Source: Thermoanaerobaculia bacterium
GTDB taxonomy: Bacteria > Acidobacteriota > Thermoanaerobaculia > Multivoradales > JAHEKO01
Direction of reading: 5' to 3'
DNA length: 5,940 bases
Assembly: GCA_029287645.1 (NCBI GenBank)
Contig: JARFQS010000174.1
Coordinates: forward strand, 1 to 5,940
Every line of letters starts with the position of its first letter. The first letter of the stretch is position 1. Made by a program: the position numbers and the translations under genes. The notes beneath the pieces were generated by a model. It saw only the letters and a list, made by a program, of their open reading frames with translations. It had not been told where the DNA came from and ran no database searches. Of the stretch, positions 5,868-5,940 are shown piece after piece.

Positions 5868-5923
5868 CTTGAGGTCTTGAGGTCTTGAGGTCTTGAGGTC
5901 TTGAGGTCTTGAGGTCTTGGGGC
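5868..5923. repeat. Tandem array of an 8-bp unit, six perfect copies plus one degenerate
   Basis: CTTGAGGT is repeated exactly at 5868, 5876, 5884, 5892, 5900 and 5908. A seventh copy (5916-5923, CTTGGGGC) has two changes, and the next eight bases (CTTGAAGA) may be an eighth, more decayed copy. The array begins eight bases after the DUF1573 stop codon. An 8-bp period is not a multiple of three, so copy-number changes would be tolerated only outside genes. No gene is visible over 5860-5940. Confidence 0.95.
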
Positions 5924-5940
5924 CTTGAAGAATGTAGGGG

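Noticed and set aside
5868..5923. CRISPR array
   Set aside because: The units are 8 bp, directly adjacent and without spacers, so this is a simple tandem repeat.

Overview
The window is a GC-rich (my estimate, low to mid 60s percent) stretch of chromosome from a Gram-negative bacterium. The evidence is an Mpl-type peptidoglycan-recycling ligase, which uses a meso-diaminopimelate-containing tripeptide, and a secreted DUF1573 protein with a clear signal peptide. Long, acidic, Pro/Glu-rich linkers and a TPR membrane protein would suit Acidobacteriota, Myxococcota or a related deep lineage. That placement is an impression from style, not a demonstrated assignment.

Layout from left to right. Positions 1-240 hold no convincing complete gene. 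They contain three GC-rich hairpins, one with a GCAA tetraloop followed by CCCCTACATT, which resembles an extragenic palindromic (REP/MITE-like) repeat. Positions 256-936 (minus) encode an RDD-family membrane protein with a long disordered N-terminus. A perfect 12-bp stem overlaps its stop codon. Positions 938-3136 (minus) encode a 732-residue single-pass membrane protein with TPR-like helical repeats on both sides of the membrane. Its stop codon is one base from the RDD start, so the two are almost certainly co-translated. Positions 3249-4664 (minus) encode Mpl. The 112-bp gap before the TPR gene may carry its own promoter. Positions 4665-4836 are a divergent intergenic region with a candidate promoter for each side. 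Positions 4837-5859 (plus) encode a secreted protein of the DUF1573/Ig-like type. Positions 5860-5940 hold an 8-bp tandem repeat (six perfect copies). The window ends in AATGTAGGGG, the exact reverse complement of the end of the left hairpin element.

The three minus-strand genes may form one transcription unit (mpl, TPR, RDD), with the last two translationally coupled. All four proteins are plausibly connected to the cell envelope: recycling of wall peptides, a membrane scaffold, a small membrane protein and a periplasmic protein. No mobile-element gene, CRISPR array, defence system or RNA gene could be shown. The nearest thing to an undescribed system is the coupled TPR-RDD pair. The most unusual DNA is the repeat material at both edges.
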